The notes: generated from the letters alone by a model not told the origin. A stretch of 34,728 nucleotides of DNA from Bradyrhizobium sp. ORS 375 (GCF_000239775.1 NZ_CAFI01000004.1:1-34728), one strand, 5' to 3'; counted from the stretch's first letter, positions 1 through 8,228 are shown. Made by a program: numbers and translations.

Positions 1-2
1 CC

Positions 3-329
3 GCTGCCGTGCGCGATCCAAACTCGCCAGTCGGCATCTGGCTCACCGAGGAGAAGGAGGGCAAGATCCGCATCGAGCCCTGCGGCGCCAATCTCTGCGG
101 CTACTCGATCGACGCCAAGACCAATCAGAATGGCGAGCAGATCCTGATCAACATGCGGCCGAGCGACAAGCCTCCGGAGAAGAAGTGGAGCGGCCGCATC
201 TTCGACCCGAACAGCGGCAGCACCTACGATTCCACGATCGCGCTGAAGGGGCCGGACAGCCTGCGCGTGCAGGGCTGCGCCTTCGGCGGCATGTTCTGCG
301 GCGGCCAGACCTGGACGCGGGTGAACTGA
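3..329 (+). CDS. DUF2147 family protein, 3' part only
   Basis: The reading frame is open from the left edge and ends at a TGA at 327-329. The 108 visible residues begin with Ala-Ala just before VRDPNSPVGIWLTEE, which looks like the end of a signal peptide followed by the mature N terminus, so the start codon and signal peptide lie outside the window. The opening PVGIWLTEE, the paired-Cys segments (PCGANLCG and GCAFGGMFCG) and the ending GQTWTRVN fit DUF2147, a small secreted or periplasmic beta-rich family of unknown function common in Rhizobiales. The internal GTG at 9 is not a credible start because it falls inside the mature domain. No function can be assigned. Confidence 0.75.
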   Translation, partial: AAVRDPNSPVGIWLTEEKEGKIRIEPCGANLCGYSIDAKTNQNGEQILINMRPSDKPPEKKWSGRIFDPNSGSTYDSTIALKGPDSLRVQGCAFGGMFCGGQTWTRVN

Positions 330-340
330 GCACGGCGCGG

Positions 341-376
341 ACAAAACAAAAGCGCGCGGCCTCTCGACCGCGCGCT
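341..376 (-). terminator. Rho-independent terminator of the cupin gene
   Basis: A 9-bp perfect inverted repeat, agcgcgcgg (351-359) and ccgcgcgct (368-376), encloses an 8-nt loop. On the minus strand it is followed by tttgttttgt (complement of 350-341), a U-rich tail. It sits 22 bases past the cupin stop codon. The plus-strand side has no T-run, so it should act mainly on the leftward transcript. Confidence 0.65.
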
Positions 377-397
377 CGACATCTTGTCAGTCCCGCA

Positions 398-802
398 TCA
401 GCCGACCGGCGTGGCGTATTCGGCGTCGGTGACGTGCTCCATCCAGTTGGAATAGACGCCGTCGAGCGCCTCCTGCATGGCGATGTGGGTCATCTCATTG
501 TCAGGCGACGCGCCGTGCCAGTGCTTCTCGCCCGGCGGGATGAAGATCACGTCGCCCGGCCGGATCTCGCGCACCGGGCCGCCCTTGGCCTGGATGCGGC
601 CGATGCCGGAGATGACGTAGAGCGTCTGCCCGAGCGGATGGGTGTGCCAGGCCGTGCGCGCGCCCGGTGCGAACGACACGCGCGAGGCGTTGAGACGCGC
701 CGGCGCCGGCGCCATGATCAGCGGGTCCTGCAGCACGTTACCGGTGAAGTATTCGGCGGGCGCCTTGCGCGTCGCGCGCGAGCCAGCGGGATGAAAATCC
801 AT
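398..802 (-). CDS. Small cupin, manganese hydroxynitrile-lyase-like
   Basis: A 134-residue single-domain cupin. Cupin motif 1 is WHTHPLGQTLYVISG (about 52-66) and motif 2 is PGDVIFIPPGEKHWHG (about 82-97). The expected metal ligands are His53, His55, Gln59 and His94, the same spacing as in the bacterial cupin hydroxynitrile lyases, and the tail DGVYSNWMEHVTDAEY also resembles them. Similar proteins are often annotated (R)-mandelonitrile lyase or as carboxymuconolactone-decarboxylase-associated cupins; the natural substrate is usually unknown. It lies 27 bases after the RraA-family gene on the same strand and probably shares its transcript, which ends at the hairpin at 341-376. The metal-binding fold is secure; cyanohydrin activity is inference. 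Confidence 0.8.
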   Translation of the reverse strand: MDFHPAGSRATRKAPAEYFTGNVLQDPLIMAPAPARLNASRVSFAPGARTAWHTHPLGQTLYVISGIGRIQAKGGPVREIRPGDVIFIPPGEKHWHGASPDNEMTHIAMQEALDGVYSNWMEHVTDAEYATPVG

Positions 803-829
803 GATGAGCCTTTCTGCGGCTGTTCGATC

Positions 830-1528
830 TTATTTCTTCGACGCGGCGTAGCGCGCCTTGGTCTCGGCGTTCATCGGATAGAGGCCCGGCAGCACCGCGC
901 CCTTGTTCACCTCTTCGACGATCCACGCCTCCATCCGCTCCTGCTCCGGACCTTCGGCGAGCACGTGGTCGAGCATCGCCTGCGGGATCAGCACCGCGCC
1001 GTCCTGGTCGGCGACGATGACGTCGTTCGGGAACACGGCGACGCCGCCACAGCCGATCGCCTCACCCCAGCCAACGAACGTGAGACCCGCGACCGAGGGC
1101 GGCGCGGCGTAGCCGTCGCACCACACGGGCAGGCCGGTGCCCATCACGCCTTCGAGGTCACGCACCACGCCGTCGGTGATCAGCGCGGTGACGCCGCGCT
1201 TGACCATGCGCGCGCAGAGAATGTCGCCGAAGATGCCGGCGTCCTTGACGCCCATCGCGTCGACCACCGCGATGCAGCCCTCAGGCATGGCCTCGATGGC
1301 GGTGCGGGTCGAGATCGGCGACGACCAGGACTCCGGCGTCGCCAGATCCTCGCGCGCCGGCACGAAGCGCAGCGTGAAGGCGGGGCCCACCAGCCGCTTC
1401 TGTCCCGGGCGCAGCGGCTTCGCGCCGCGCAGCCAGACATTGCGCAACCCCTTCTTCAGCAGGACCGTCGTGATGGTCGCGGTGGTGACCTGGGACAGGG
1501 TGGCGATGGCTTCGGGAGTGAGGGACAT
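830..1528 (-). CDS. RraA-family aldolase/decarboxylase-like protein
   Basis: A 232-residue protein of the RraA / 4-hydroxy-4-methyl-2-oxoglutarate aldolase family. The signature is DGVVRDLEG with Arg123-Asp124 about 20 residues after the GDILCARMVKRG segment (101-112), as in the family's divalent-metal and oxo-acid site. Members include HMG/CHA aldolases of aromatic ring-cleavage pathways and oxaloacetate decarboxylases; 'ribonuclease regulator' is a legacy name for E. coli RraA and is unlikely here. The ATG at 1528 gives MSLTPEA; the open frame continues upstream but only as antisense to the pxpB leader, and the family normally starts here. It pairs with the downstream cupin and is divergent from pxpB across 247 bases. 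The exact substrate is unknown. Confidence 0.8.
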   Translation of the reverse strand: MSLTPEAIATLSQVTTATITTVLLKKGLRNVWLRGAKPLRPGQKRLVGPAFTLRFVPAREDLATPESWSSPISTRTAIEAMPEGCIAVVDAMGVKDAGIFGDILCARMVKRGVTALITDGVVRDLEGVMGTGLPVWCDGYAAPPSVAGLTFVGWGEAIGCGGVAVFPNDVIVADQDGAVLIPQAMLDHVLAEGPEQERMEAWIVEEVNKGAVLPGLYPMNAETKARYAASKK

Positions 1529-1775
1529 TGTGAGACTGGCGCTCCAAGCAGGCTGGCGGAAAAGCAGGCGCATCTTGCGAGCGACGAACGCTGCGTCAAG
1601 GGCATGCTCGGTGCGTCCAGCGCATGCGGGCCCTGCAGCCGCCCGATAAATGATCCTTATCGCAGGACATCCGATTAATTTATTGAATTTTCGAGGCTTT
1701 TTGCCATTGACCCAATTCCACTGGCCAACGAAACCAGCTAGATCAGGGATCACGAACGCGGATGATTTCGGACCA

Positions 1776-2507
1776 ATGGCCGATCCTTTTCCACCCCCTC
1801 GCCTGCTGCCCAGCGGCGACAGCGCCGTCACCGTCGAGTTCAGCCGGACCATCGACGAGACCGCCAACCGTCGCGTGCTCGCGCTCGATCATGCGCTGGC
1901 GGCGGCCGGCATCGCGGGTGTCACCGAGACGGTGCCGACCTATCGCTCGCTGCTGGTGCATTACGATCCGGGCGTGATCGGCCACGATGAGCTCAGCAAC
2001 AGGTTGCTGACGCTGTCGGCAGGCTCGCTCGCGCCGGAGACCGACATCAGGCGCTGGCGGGTTCCCGTGTGCTATGGGGGTGAGAACGGTATCGATCTCG
2101 AGGACGTCGCCAAAGCGCTGAGCCTCACGCCAGACGAGGTCGTCGCCCGTCACGTCGCCGCCAGCTATCGCGTCGCGATGATCGGCTTCACGCCAGGCTG
2201 GTCCTATCTCTCCGGGCTCGATCCACGCTTGCAGATGTCGCGCCGGCAGAACCCGCGGCTCGCGACACCGGCCGGCATCATCGCCATCGGCGGCATCCAG
2301 ACCGGCATCCAGTGCCTCGCCGGCCCCTGTGGCTGGCATCTGCTCGGCCGCACGGCGATGCGGACGTTCCAGCTGCATCGTGAGCCGACCTTCCTGCTCG
2401 AGCCGGGTGATGAGGTGAGCTTCATCGCGGTCGATGAGAAAACGTTTGCCGAGCAGGAACGCGCCGCCGAGGCGGGCGAGCTCATCGCCGAGCGGATCGC
2501 CGCATGA
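1776..2507 (+). CDS. pxpB: 5-oxoprolinase subunit PxpB (KipI family)
   Basis: A 243-residue KipI/YbgJ-family protein, a subunit of the ATP-dependent prokaryotic 5-oxoprolinase that opens 5-oxoproline (pyroglutamate) to glutamate in the cytosol. The family core GFTPGWSYLSGL, the following NPRLATPAG and GIQTGIQCLAGPCGWHLLGRT are clear. The ATG at 1776 opens MADPFPPPRLLPSGDSAV, where LPSGDSAV is the usual N-terminal motif; the in-frame extension upstream to 1650 lacks family sequence. The ribosome site is weak (only cgga nearby). The stop overlaps the pxpC start by four bases (ATGA at 2504-2507), so the two are translationally coupled. Gene order B-C-A is typical. Confidence 0.92.
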   Translation: MADPFPPPRLLPSGDSAVTVEFSRTIDETANRRVLALDHALAAAGIAGVTETVPTYRSLLVHYDPGVIGHDELSNRLLTLSAGSLAPETDIRRWRVPVCYGGENGIDLEDVAKALSLTPDEVVARHVAASYRVAMIGFTPGWSYLSGLDPRLQMSRRQNPRLATPAGIIAIGGIQTGIQCLAGPCGWHLLGRTAMRTFQLHREPTFLLEPGDEVSFIAVDEKTFAEQERAAEAGELIAERIAA

Positions 2508-3553
2508 GCACGCTCGTCGTTTCACAGATCGGCCCCGCAAGCTCGGTCCAGGATGGCGGCCGCTTCGGCGCGCAGCGCTACGGGCTGACGCCATCCGGCG
2601 CGATGGACAAGCTGTCGCTCGCAGCGGCAAACAGTCTCGTCGGTAATGAGCTGACGGCAGCGGCAATCGAGATCGGTCCGTTCGGCGCGACCTTCATGGC
2701 AAAGGCTGGCGCGGTGCGCGTCGCGCTGTCAGGCGCGCCGCGTCCCGCTGATGTCAGCAAGCGTCCGGTCGAGATGAATACGTCGGTGACGCTGAACGAG
2801 GGTGAGAAGCTGACGCTCGGCTTTGCCCGTGGCGGCTCCTTCAGCTATCTCGCCATCGAAGGCGGCATTGCCGGCGAGCCGATGTTCAACAGTCTCTCGG
2901 TGAATGCGCGTGCGGGATTGGGAAGCCCCTACCCGCGCCCGCTCCAGGCTGGCGATGTCTTCGACGTCGCACCAGCGACGGGCGCGCCGGAGATGCAGAT
3001 TGAGCTGCCGAAGCTGAGCGGCGCCATCCGGGTCGTGATGGGCCCGCAGGACGATGAGTTCAGCGACGAGATGAAGGCGCTGTTCCTCTGCAGCGACTGG
3101 ACGGTCTCGGCCACCAGCGACCGCATGGGCTATCGCCTCGAAGGCCCTGTGATCCGCCATCTGCACGGCCACAACATCGTCTCCGACGGCACCGTTGAAG
3201 GCAGCATCCAGGTGCCCGGCAACGGTTCGCCGATCGTGCTGATGTCCGACCGCGGCACGAGCGGCGGCTATCCGAAGATCGCCACCGTCATCACGGCCGA
3301 TTTCGGCCGGCTGGCGCAGACGCCGGCCGGCACGCCGTTCCGCTTCAAGGCGGTCAGCATGGCCGAGGCGCAGGCCGAGCTGCGCCGCTACAAGGATCTG
3401 CTGCGCAGCCTGCCGGAACGCGTCACCAAGCTGGCGAGCAACGACTTCAACGTCGATGCGCTGTTCACGGCGAATGTGGCCGGCCATGCGGTCAGCGCAA
3501 CCGACGTCACCACCTGGCCCGGAGTGACGCCCGATCAACCCGACCACCTCTAA
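2504..3553 (+). CDS. pxpC: 5-oxoprolinase subunit PxpC (KipA family)
   Basis: A 349-residue biotin-dependent-carboxyltransferase-like protein (KipA/YbgK). The N-terminal VSQIGPASSVQDGGRFGAQRYG and GAMD segments are the family signature, followed by AIEGGIAG and a C-terminal DRMGYRLEG and SDRGTSGGYPKIATV. It is the partner of PxpB; the two together resemble the two halves of urea amidolyase or carboxyltransferase domains. The start overlaps the pxpB stop and has no independent strong ribosome site, consistent with coupling. pxpA follows after 36 bases. Confidence 0.92.
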   Translation: MSTLVVSQIGPASSVQDGGRFGAQRYGLTPSGAMDKLSLAAANSLVGNELTAAAIEIGPFGATFMAKAGAVRVALSGAPRPADVSKRPVEMNTSVTLNEGEKLTLGFARGGSFSYLAIEGGIAGEPMFNSLSVNARAGLGSPYPRPLQAGDVFDVAPATGAPEMQIELPKLSGAIRVVMGPQDDEFSDEMKALFLCSDWTVSATSDRMGYRLEGPVIRHLHGHNIVSDGTVEGSIQVPGNGSPIVLMSDRGTSGGYPKIATVITADFGRLAQTPAGTPFRFKAVSMAEAQAELRRYKDLLRSLPERVTKLASNDFNVDALFTANVAGHAVSATDVTTWPGVTPDQPDHL

Positions 3554-3589
3554 CGCTGCTTCCGACCCATCAACGCGCGGAGCCCTGAC

Positions 3590-4363
3590 ATGACCAGCAC
3601 CGTCGATCTGAACTGCGACCTTGGAGAAAGTTTCGGCCCGTGGGAGATGGGCAATGATGCGGCGATGATCGAGCTTGCAACGTCGGTGAACGTCGCCTGC
3701 GGCTTCCACGCCGGCGATGCCGACATCATGCGCCGGACGGTCGAGATGGCGAAGGCCAAGGGCGTCAGCGTCGGCGCCCATCCCGGCTATCGCGACCTGC
3801 ACGGCTTCGGCCGGCGCCCGGTGCCGGGGCTGAAATCATCCGAGATCGAGAATCTCGTCGCCTATCAGATCGGCGCGCTGCAGGCGATCGCGACCGCTGC
3901 CGGCCACAAGGTCACGCATGTCAAGGCGCATGGCGCACTCTCCAACGTCGCCTGTGAGGACGACATGACGGCGAACGCGATCGCCAGGGCGATCAAGGCC
4001 GTGGACTCCAGCTTGATCTTCGTCGTGCTCGCCAACTCCAAGCTGGTGACGGCCGGCGAGAAGGCGAACCTCTCGATGGCGCACGAGGTGTTCGCCGACC
4101 GCGCCTACGACGACAATGGCCTCTTGGTGTCGCGCAGCAAGCCGGGAGCGGTGCTGCATGATCCCAAAGAGATCGCCGATCGCGTCGTGCGGATGGTGCA
4201 AGACGGCGCCGTCGTCTCGGTGACGGGCAAGGTGATGAAGATGCGCACCGACACCGTCTGCATCCACGGCGACACCGCCGGGGCCGTCGAGATCGCCCGC
4301 GAGGTGCGCAAGGCGCTCGACGCGGCCGGCATCAAGGTAGCGCCATTCAAGACGGCGCCCTGA
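3590..4363 (+). CDS. pxpA: 5-oxoprolinase subunit PxpA (LamB/YcsF family)
   Basis: A 257-residue LamB/YcsF-family protein. [14 protein letters not shown] at the N terminus, [14 protein letters not shown] (about 33-46), GAHPGYRD and VKAHGAL are the conserved metal/substrate-binding segments of this TIM-barrel-like family. It supplies the hydrolase part of the PxpABC complex, which salvages 5-oxoproline formed from glutamine or N-terminal Gln. A ribosome site gcggag lies seven bases before the ATG. Last gene of the operon; it converges on the small membrane-protein gene, with 14 bases between the stops. Confidence 0.93.
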   Translation: MTSTVDLNCDLGESFGPWEMGNDAAMIELATSVNVACGFHAGDADIMRRTVEMAKAKGVSVGAHPGYRDLHGFGRRPVPGLKSSEIENLVAYQIGALQAIATAAGHKVTHVKAHGALSNVACEDDMTANAIARAIKAVDSSLIFVVLANSKLVTAGEKANLSMAHEVFADRAYDDNGLLVSRSKPGAVLHDPKEIADRVVRMVQDGAVVSVTGKVMKMRTDTVCIHGDTAGAVEIAREVRKALDAAGIKVAPFKTAP

Positions 4364-4377
4364 GCGACGGAGTTTGA

Positions 4378-4527
4378 TCAGAACGGATGGGTGAAGGGCA
4401 TGCCCAGCGTGATGGCCGCGATCAGCGCAAGCGCGCCGTAAAGGGCGACCAGGGCTGCTGTCGCGCCGCGCTCGCGAATGGCGCGGGCCTGAGGCATCTG
4501 TCGCAGGGGCGTCGAAAGCGTCCGCAT
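4378..4527 (-). CDS. 49-residue single-pass membrane protein
   Basis: An ORF of 49 residues starting MRTLSTPLRQM. A basic N-terminal region (MPQARAIRERG) precedes one hydrophobic helix, ATAALVALYGALALIAAI (about 23-40), and a short tail ending PFTHPF. The start is supported by a perfect-looking ribosome site (aggaga at 4539-4534, six bases before the ATG); a longer frame back to 4635 lacks such a site. By the positive-inside rule the N terminus should be cytosolic. It lies 171 bases after the nitrite-reductase flavoprotein on the same strand. I do not recognise the family. Confidence 0.6.
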   Translation of the reverse strand: MRTLSTPLRQMPQARAIRERGATAALVALYGALALIAAITLGMPFTHPF

Positions 4528-4698
4528 GGCCGGTCTCCTGAAGTTCCGGCCATGAGAAAAGCGTTCTCGCAGGCCGTTGCAAGGCAACCGGGCAAATAAC
4601 GACAAGCCCCCTGTTTCGGGTCCGCCCTGGACCAAAACATTCTCGCCCGCGGTTCCACCCGAGAATTTTATCCGCCGGGTTCCGGCCTCCTCGACTCG

Positions 4699-6303
4699 TT
4701 AATAAACGTCGAGCTGGAACCGCCCCTTCTTCTTGAGGTCTGCCACGAAGCTCACAGCTTCGTCGGTCGACCGGGCGCCGAACTGCGCGACGATGTCGAC
4801 CAGCGCGCGTTCGACATCCTTGGCCATCCGCTTGGCATCACCACAGATGTAGAGATGCGCGCCGCCGGCGAGCCAGGTCCAGACCTCGCGGCCGACCTCG
4901 CGCATGCGGTCCTGGACGTAGAATTTCTTGTCGCCGTCACGCGACCACGCCAGCGACAGCCGCGTCAGAAGCCCCGCCGTCTTCATCGCGTTGAGCTCGT
5001 CGGCGTAGAAGAAATCGCAGTCGCTGCGCTGGTGACCGAAGAACAGCCAATTCTTGCCCGGCGCGCCGGTCGCCCTGCGATCGTGCAGGAAGGCGCGGAA
5101 CGGCGCGATGCCGGTGCCGGGGCCGACCATGATGATCGGCGTGTTCGGATCGGCGGGCAGCGCGAAGCCGTGCGCCTTCTGCACGTAGACGCGCAGCTTG
5201 TCGCTGGGATTGATGCGCTCGGCCAGGAACGTCGAGGCGAGGCCGAGCCGCTTGCGCTTGCCGATGACGTAGCGGACGCAGTCGACCGTCAGCGAGAGCT
5301 TGCCGGGCGTGGCGTTGTGCGAGGACGAGATCGAGTATAGCCGCGGTTGCAGCGGCTCCAGGGCTTCGACGAACGCCTCGGGATGCGGCCGCACGCCGGA
5401 GAACTTCTGCAGCACCGCCATCACATCGAGTGTCGCCGCATCGCCATCGGGATCCTCGCCCTGCGCCAGCCGCCGCGCCTTTTCACGGGTGGCGCCGCCG
5501 CTGATGAAGGAGATGAGCTCGAACAGCGAGTCCGGTGCCGGCGACAGCGAGACGTCCTCGAGCAGGCACTGCCGCAGCGGCTTGCCGTGCACCTCGGTCA
5601 TGTGCGAGGCGCCGAGCAGCGCGATGATCTGGTCGACCAGACCGAGATCATTCTTGGCGAAGATGCCGAAGGAATCGCCGACGACGTAGTCGAGCCCAGC
5701 TTCGGCGAGATCGAACTCGATGTGCCAAGTCTCCTTCTCCGAGCCGGGCTTATTGAGCAGCCGTCGCGACAGGAACGTCGCCTCCACCGGATTGTCGCGC
5801 GAGCGGCCGGGCTCGCTGACGACGACGGAAACGGTGGCGGGTGCTGCTGCAACGGCAGCGGGCTTGGTCGCGGGCGCCTTGTCGATCTCCTCGTACAGCG
5901 CCTTCAGCATCCGCGCGGTTTCCTTGCCGCCGGGGACGCACAGGTTGAGACGCCCCTCGCTGCGATCGGCGATCGCATCCGAATAGTCGCTGCAATTGTA
6001 GCCGCACTGCCCGCAATCCTGCTGCGCCATCGCCGCCATCATGCGCCGGCGCAGCGGGCGGCCCTGGGCCAGCTTCATGCGCTCGGCGATCGGCATGGTC
6101 TGGTCGTGCCACGGCGCCTCGCCATCATCGCCATCACCTGGCGCTGCGAGCACGGCACCGTTCTGCGCCGGCGACACTGGCGTCGAACCGTCGAGGCCGA
6201 GCGCGCCGGCGAGAAAGCCATTGAGCCAGGAGCGCTGCGCCTCGGAGAACGGCGCGCTCGCGGGGATGATCTCGATCTTCGGCATGGGCGTGATCTGGTT
6301 CAT
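4699..6303 (-). CDS. NAD(P)H flavoprotein reductase with N-terminal Fe-S domain (annotated as sulfite reductase alpha-like)
   Basis: A 534-residue reductase. The N-terminal part has a four-Cys cluster, CGQCGYNC then CVPGG (Cys97, 100, 104, 122), like the [4Fe-4S] domain of RnfB (PF04060 type). An Ala/Pro linker (about 143-165) leads to a CysJ-type FAD/NADP module: RLYSISSS (321-328, FAD), GPGTGIAPFR (394-403) and YICGDAKRM (485-493, nucleotide), and a C-terminal Tyr534 as in ferredoxin-NADP reductases. The FMN flavodoxin domain of true CysJ is absent. It overlaps nirA by four bases (ATGA), so it most likely passes electrons from NAD(P)H to NirA; sulfite reduction cannot be excluded from sequence alone. 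Confidence 0.85.
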   Translation of the reverse strand: MNQITPMPKIEIIPASAPFSEAQRSWLNGFLAGALGLDGSTPVSPAQNGAVLAAPGDGDDGEAPWHDQTMPIAERMKLAQGRPLRRRMMAAMAQQDCGQCGYNCSDYSDAIADRSEGRLNLCVPGGKETARMLKALYEEIDKAPATKPAAVAAAPATVSVVVSEPGRSRDNPVEATFLSRRLLNKPGSEKETWHIEFDLAEAGLDYVVGDSFGIFAKNDLGLVDQIIALLGASHMTEVHGKPLRQCLLEDVSLSPAPDSLFELISFISGGATREKARRLAQGEDPDGDAATLDVMAVLQKFSGVRPHPEAFVEALEPLQPRLYSISSSHNATPGKLSLTVDCVRYVIGKRKRLGLASTFLAERINPSDKLRVYVQKAHGFALPADPNTPIIMVGPGTGIAPFRAFLHDRRATGAPGKNWLFFGHQRSDCDFFYADELNAMKTAGLLTRLSLAWSRDGDKKFYVQDRMREVGREVWTWLAGGAHLYICGDAKRMAKDVERALVDIVAQFGARSTDEAVSFVADLKKKGRFQLDVY

Positions 6304-8090
6304 GCTGTCATCTCGGACGAGGTCTGGGCTTCGGCAAGCTGGCGCAGCGCGTCACCATCGTGGCGGCGGGCGAACGACAAGAAAGTCTCATCAGGAGAGC
6401 TGCGATGCGCCAGATAGGCCTTCAGCAGCTTCTCGACTGTGCGCGGCGCATCGTCGGCCTTGAGATCGCGATAGACCTCGCGGCCGATATCGGCCTGAGG
6501 ACCGAAGCCGCCACCGGCGAACAAATGATAGCCCTCGACCGTCTCATCGCCGTCGCCGACAGGCACTTTGGCCGCGATCATGCCGATATCGCTGATATAG
6601 TGCTGGGCGCAGGAATGATGGCAGCCGGTGAGATGGATGTTCAGCGGCGTATCGACATCCACCCTGCTCTCGCACCAACCGACGATTTCGGACGCGTGCT
6701 TCTTGGTGTTGGCTGCGGCGAACTTGCAGCCGGCATTGCCGGTGCAGGCGATCAATCCGGCGCGGAGGTGCGAGGCCTTGGTGCAAAGCCCGATCTGCTC
6801 GATCGCAGCGCAGGCCAGTGCGACCTTGTCGTCGCTCACACCGGACAGCAGCAGGTTCTGCCAGACGGTCAGCCGGATCTCGCCGTCGCCGAGATCGGCG
6901 GCGATCTTGGCCAGCGCCCGCATCTGATCCGTCGTCAACTTGCCCAACGGCAGCACGACGCCGATCCAGTTCAGCCCCTGCTGCTTCTGCTGGTGCACGC
7001 CGATATGGGCCATGCGGTCCGCCCCGGGACGCGGCTTCAGCGCCTCATCCGGCACGCGCGCGAGCTTGCGGCCGAGCCTCGCCTCGACCGCCTCCATGAA
7101 CTTGTCGTGGCCCATGCTGTCGAGCACGTATTTGAGCCGCGCCTTCAGGCGATTGGTGCGATCGCCGGTCTCGATGAACAGCCGCACGATGGCGTCGGCC
7201 ACTTCGGTCGCGCGCTCCGGCTCGACGATGATCCCGGTCGGCTTGGCGAAATCCTTGTGGCCGGTGATGCCGCCGAGGCCGAGCCTGAACCACACGCCCG
7301 GCGTGACGCCGAAGCCGTCCTTCACCTCGACCGCGGAGAACGCGATGTCGTTGGTGTCCTCCAGCGCCGCGATGCGGCCAGCGCCGTCGAAGGCGACGTT
7401 GAACTTGCGCGGCAGGCCGTACAGCGAGCGGTCGTTGAGGATGTGGAAATGCCATTCGCGCGAAAACGGCCGCGTATCCAACAGCTCCTGCGGGTCGATG
7501 CCCGCAGTCGGTGTGCCCGTCACATTGCGGATATTGTCGGCACCCGAGCCGCGCGCGGTGAGGCCGAGATCTGAGAGCCCCTCCAGCAGCATCACGGCGT
7601 GCTTCGGCGGGATCTCGCGCAGTTGCAGATTGGCGCGCGTGGTCACGTGGCTGTAAGGGCCGCAGAGTTGATCGGCGAGATCGGCGAGCCCCGACAGCTG
7701 CCAATGCTTCATGACACCGTTCGGTATGCGCAGCCGGCACATGTAGGAGTCCTGCGCCGGCGCAACGTGGAACAGGCCGTAATAGCGCCAGCGGAAATTG
7801 TCAGGAGCCGAGGGCGCGGCGTTGCTGCGAGCCTGCTCCTTCAACCGCTCATAGGCATCGAACGGATGCAGCTCGCGCTTCACCTTCTCCTGGTCAGCAA
7901 GCTTGCGCCCCGACGCGAGAACCTTGTCCTGAGCCTTGATGTGGATCGCGTCGGGACCGGTCGGCTCGGCTGCGGCTGTGGTGCTCGCTGGGCCGCGACC
8001 GACGAGTGTCACCTTGAGGCCGGCGGCCAGCCCCTCGAGATAGCGCTTCTGCTCGTCGTTGAAGTCGACAGACAACGGCTCGATTTTCAT
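6300..8090 (-). CDS. nirA: Siroheme [4Fe-4S] nitrite reductase NirA
   Basis: A 596-residue nitrite/sulfite reductase hemoprotein, with two related ferredoxin-like plus siroheme halves. The cluster and siroheme ligands are Cys449 and Cys455 (CTGNAGC) and Cys490 and Cys494 (CHHSC), the C-x5-C ... C-x3-C family pattern. The N-terminal half has FRWRYYGLFHVAP and TTRANLQLREI; NIRNVTGTPTAG follows. It reduces nitrite to ammonium in the cytosol. Nitrite is preferred over sulfite as substrate because of the adjacent nasS-nasT sensor pair and the ANTAR-type leader. The ATG at 8090 (MKIEPLSVDF) is chosen; an upstream in-frame extension runs through the structured leader. The ribosome site (ggag, about 14 bases away) is distant. 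Confidence 0.87.
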   Translation of the reverse strand: MKIEPLSVDFNDEQKRYLEGLAAGLKVTLVGRGPASTTAAAEPTGPDAIHIKAQDKVLASGRKLADQEKVKRELHPFDAYERLKEQARSNAAPSAPDNFRWRYYGLFHVAPAQDSYMCRLRIPNGVMKHWQLSGLADLADQLCGPYSHVTTRANLQLREIPPKHAVMLLEGLSDLGLTARGSGADNIRNVTGTPTAGIDPQELLDTRPFSREWHFHILNDRSLYGLPRKFNVAFDGAGRIAALEDTNDIAFSAVEVKDGFGVTPGVWFRLGLGGITGHKDFAKPTGIIVEPERATEVADAIVRLFIETGDRTNRLKARLKYVLDSMGHDKFMEAVEARLGRKLARVPDEALKPRPGADRMAHIGVHQQKQQGLNWIGVVLPLGKLTTDQMRALAKIAADLGDGEIRLTVWQNLLLSGVSDDKVALACAAIEQIGLCTKASHLRAGLIACTGNAGCKFAAANTKKHASEIVGWCESRVDVDTPLNIHLTGCHHSCAQHYISDIGMIAAKVPVGDGDETVEGYHLFAGGGFGPQADIGREVYRDLKADDAPRTVEKLLKAYLAHRSSPDETFLSFARRHDGDALRQLAEAQTSSEMTA

Positions 8091-8125
8091 GATGGCGGAC
8101 GAAGCTCCAGCGGCCGGGCGATTGG

Positions 8126-8214
8126 CGTTCGGGATTGGGATGAGGATCGCGTCGCCCGAACGGCCAGCGTTGGCGGCGTTCAGAGAGCGATCCGACCAGC
8201 TTCGTTGCTGCGGA
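8126..8214 (-). promoter_or_regulatory. Two-hexaloop ANTAR-type leader RNA of nirA
   Basis: Read on the minus strand, two hairpins with six-base loops lie in tandem. P1 (8214-8191): stem tccg-cagc / gctg-(gt bulge)-cgga with loop AACGAA at 8206-8201. P2 (8181-8158): stem gaacg-(cc bulge)-gcc / ggc-cgttc with loop AACGCT at 8171-8166. Both loops have A at position 1 and G at position 4, the known recognition pattern of ANTAR antiterminators, and a nine-base linker separates the stems. Alternative helices exist: 8193-8187 pairs with 8150-8144 (7 bp, competing with P1) and cgttcggg 8162-8155 pairs with cccgaacg 8133-8126 (8 bp, competing with P2). NasT, encoded just upstream, is the expected ligand. 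No U-run follows, so the off state may not be a classical terminator. Confidence 0.72.
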
Positions 8215-8228
8215 AATCCGACACGGAT

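Noticed and set aside
9-329. Treating the GTG at 9 as the start of a complete 106-residue gene
   Set aside because: The frame is open to the window edge and the preceding Ala-Ala fits a signal-peptide end; the gene is cut.
830-1867. A longer 345-residue RraA-type protein
   Set aside because: The added part is antisense to the pxpB leader and start, and has no family sequence.
4528-4698. Extracytoplasmic-sigma promoter with two GGAACC hexamers (minus strand, about 4640-4686)
   Set aside because: No matching -10 (CGTT or TCTGA-type) is found at the correct spacing.
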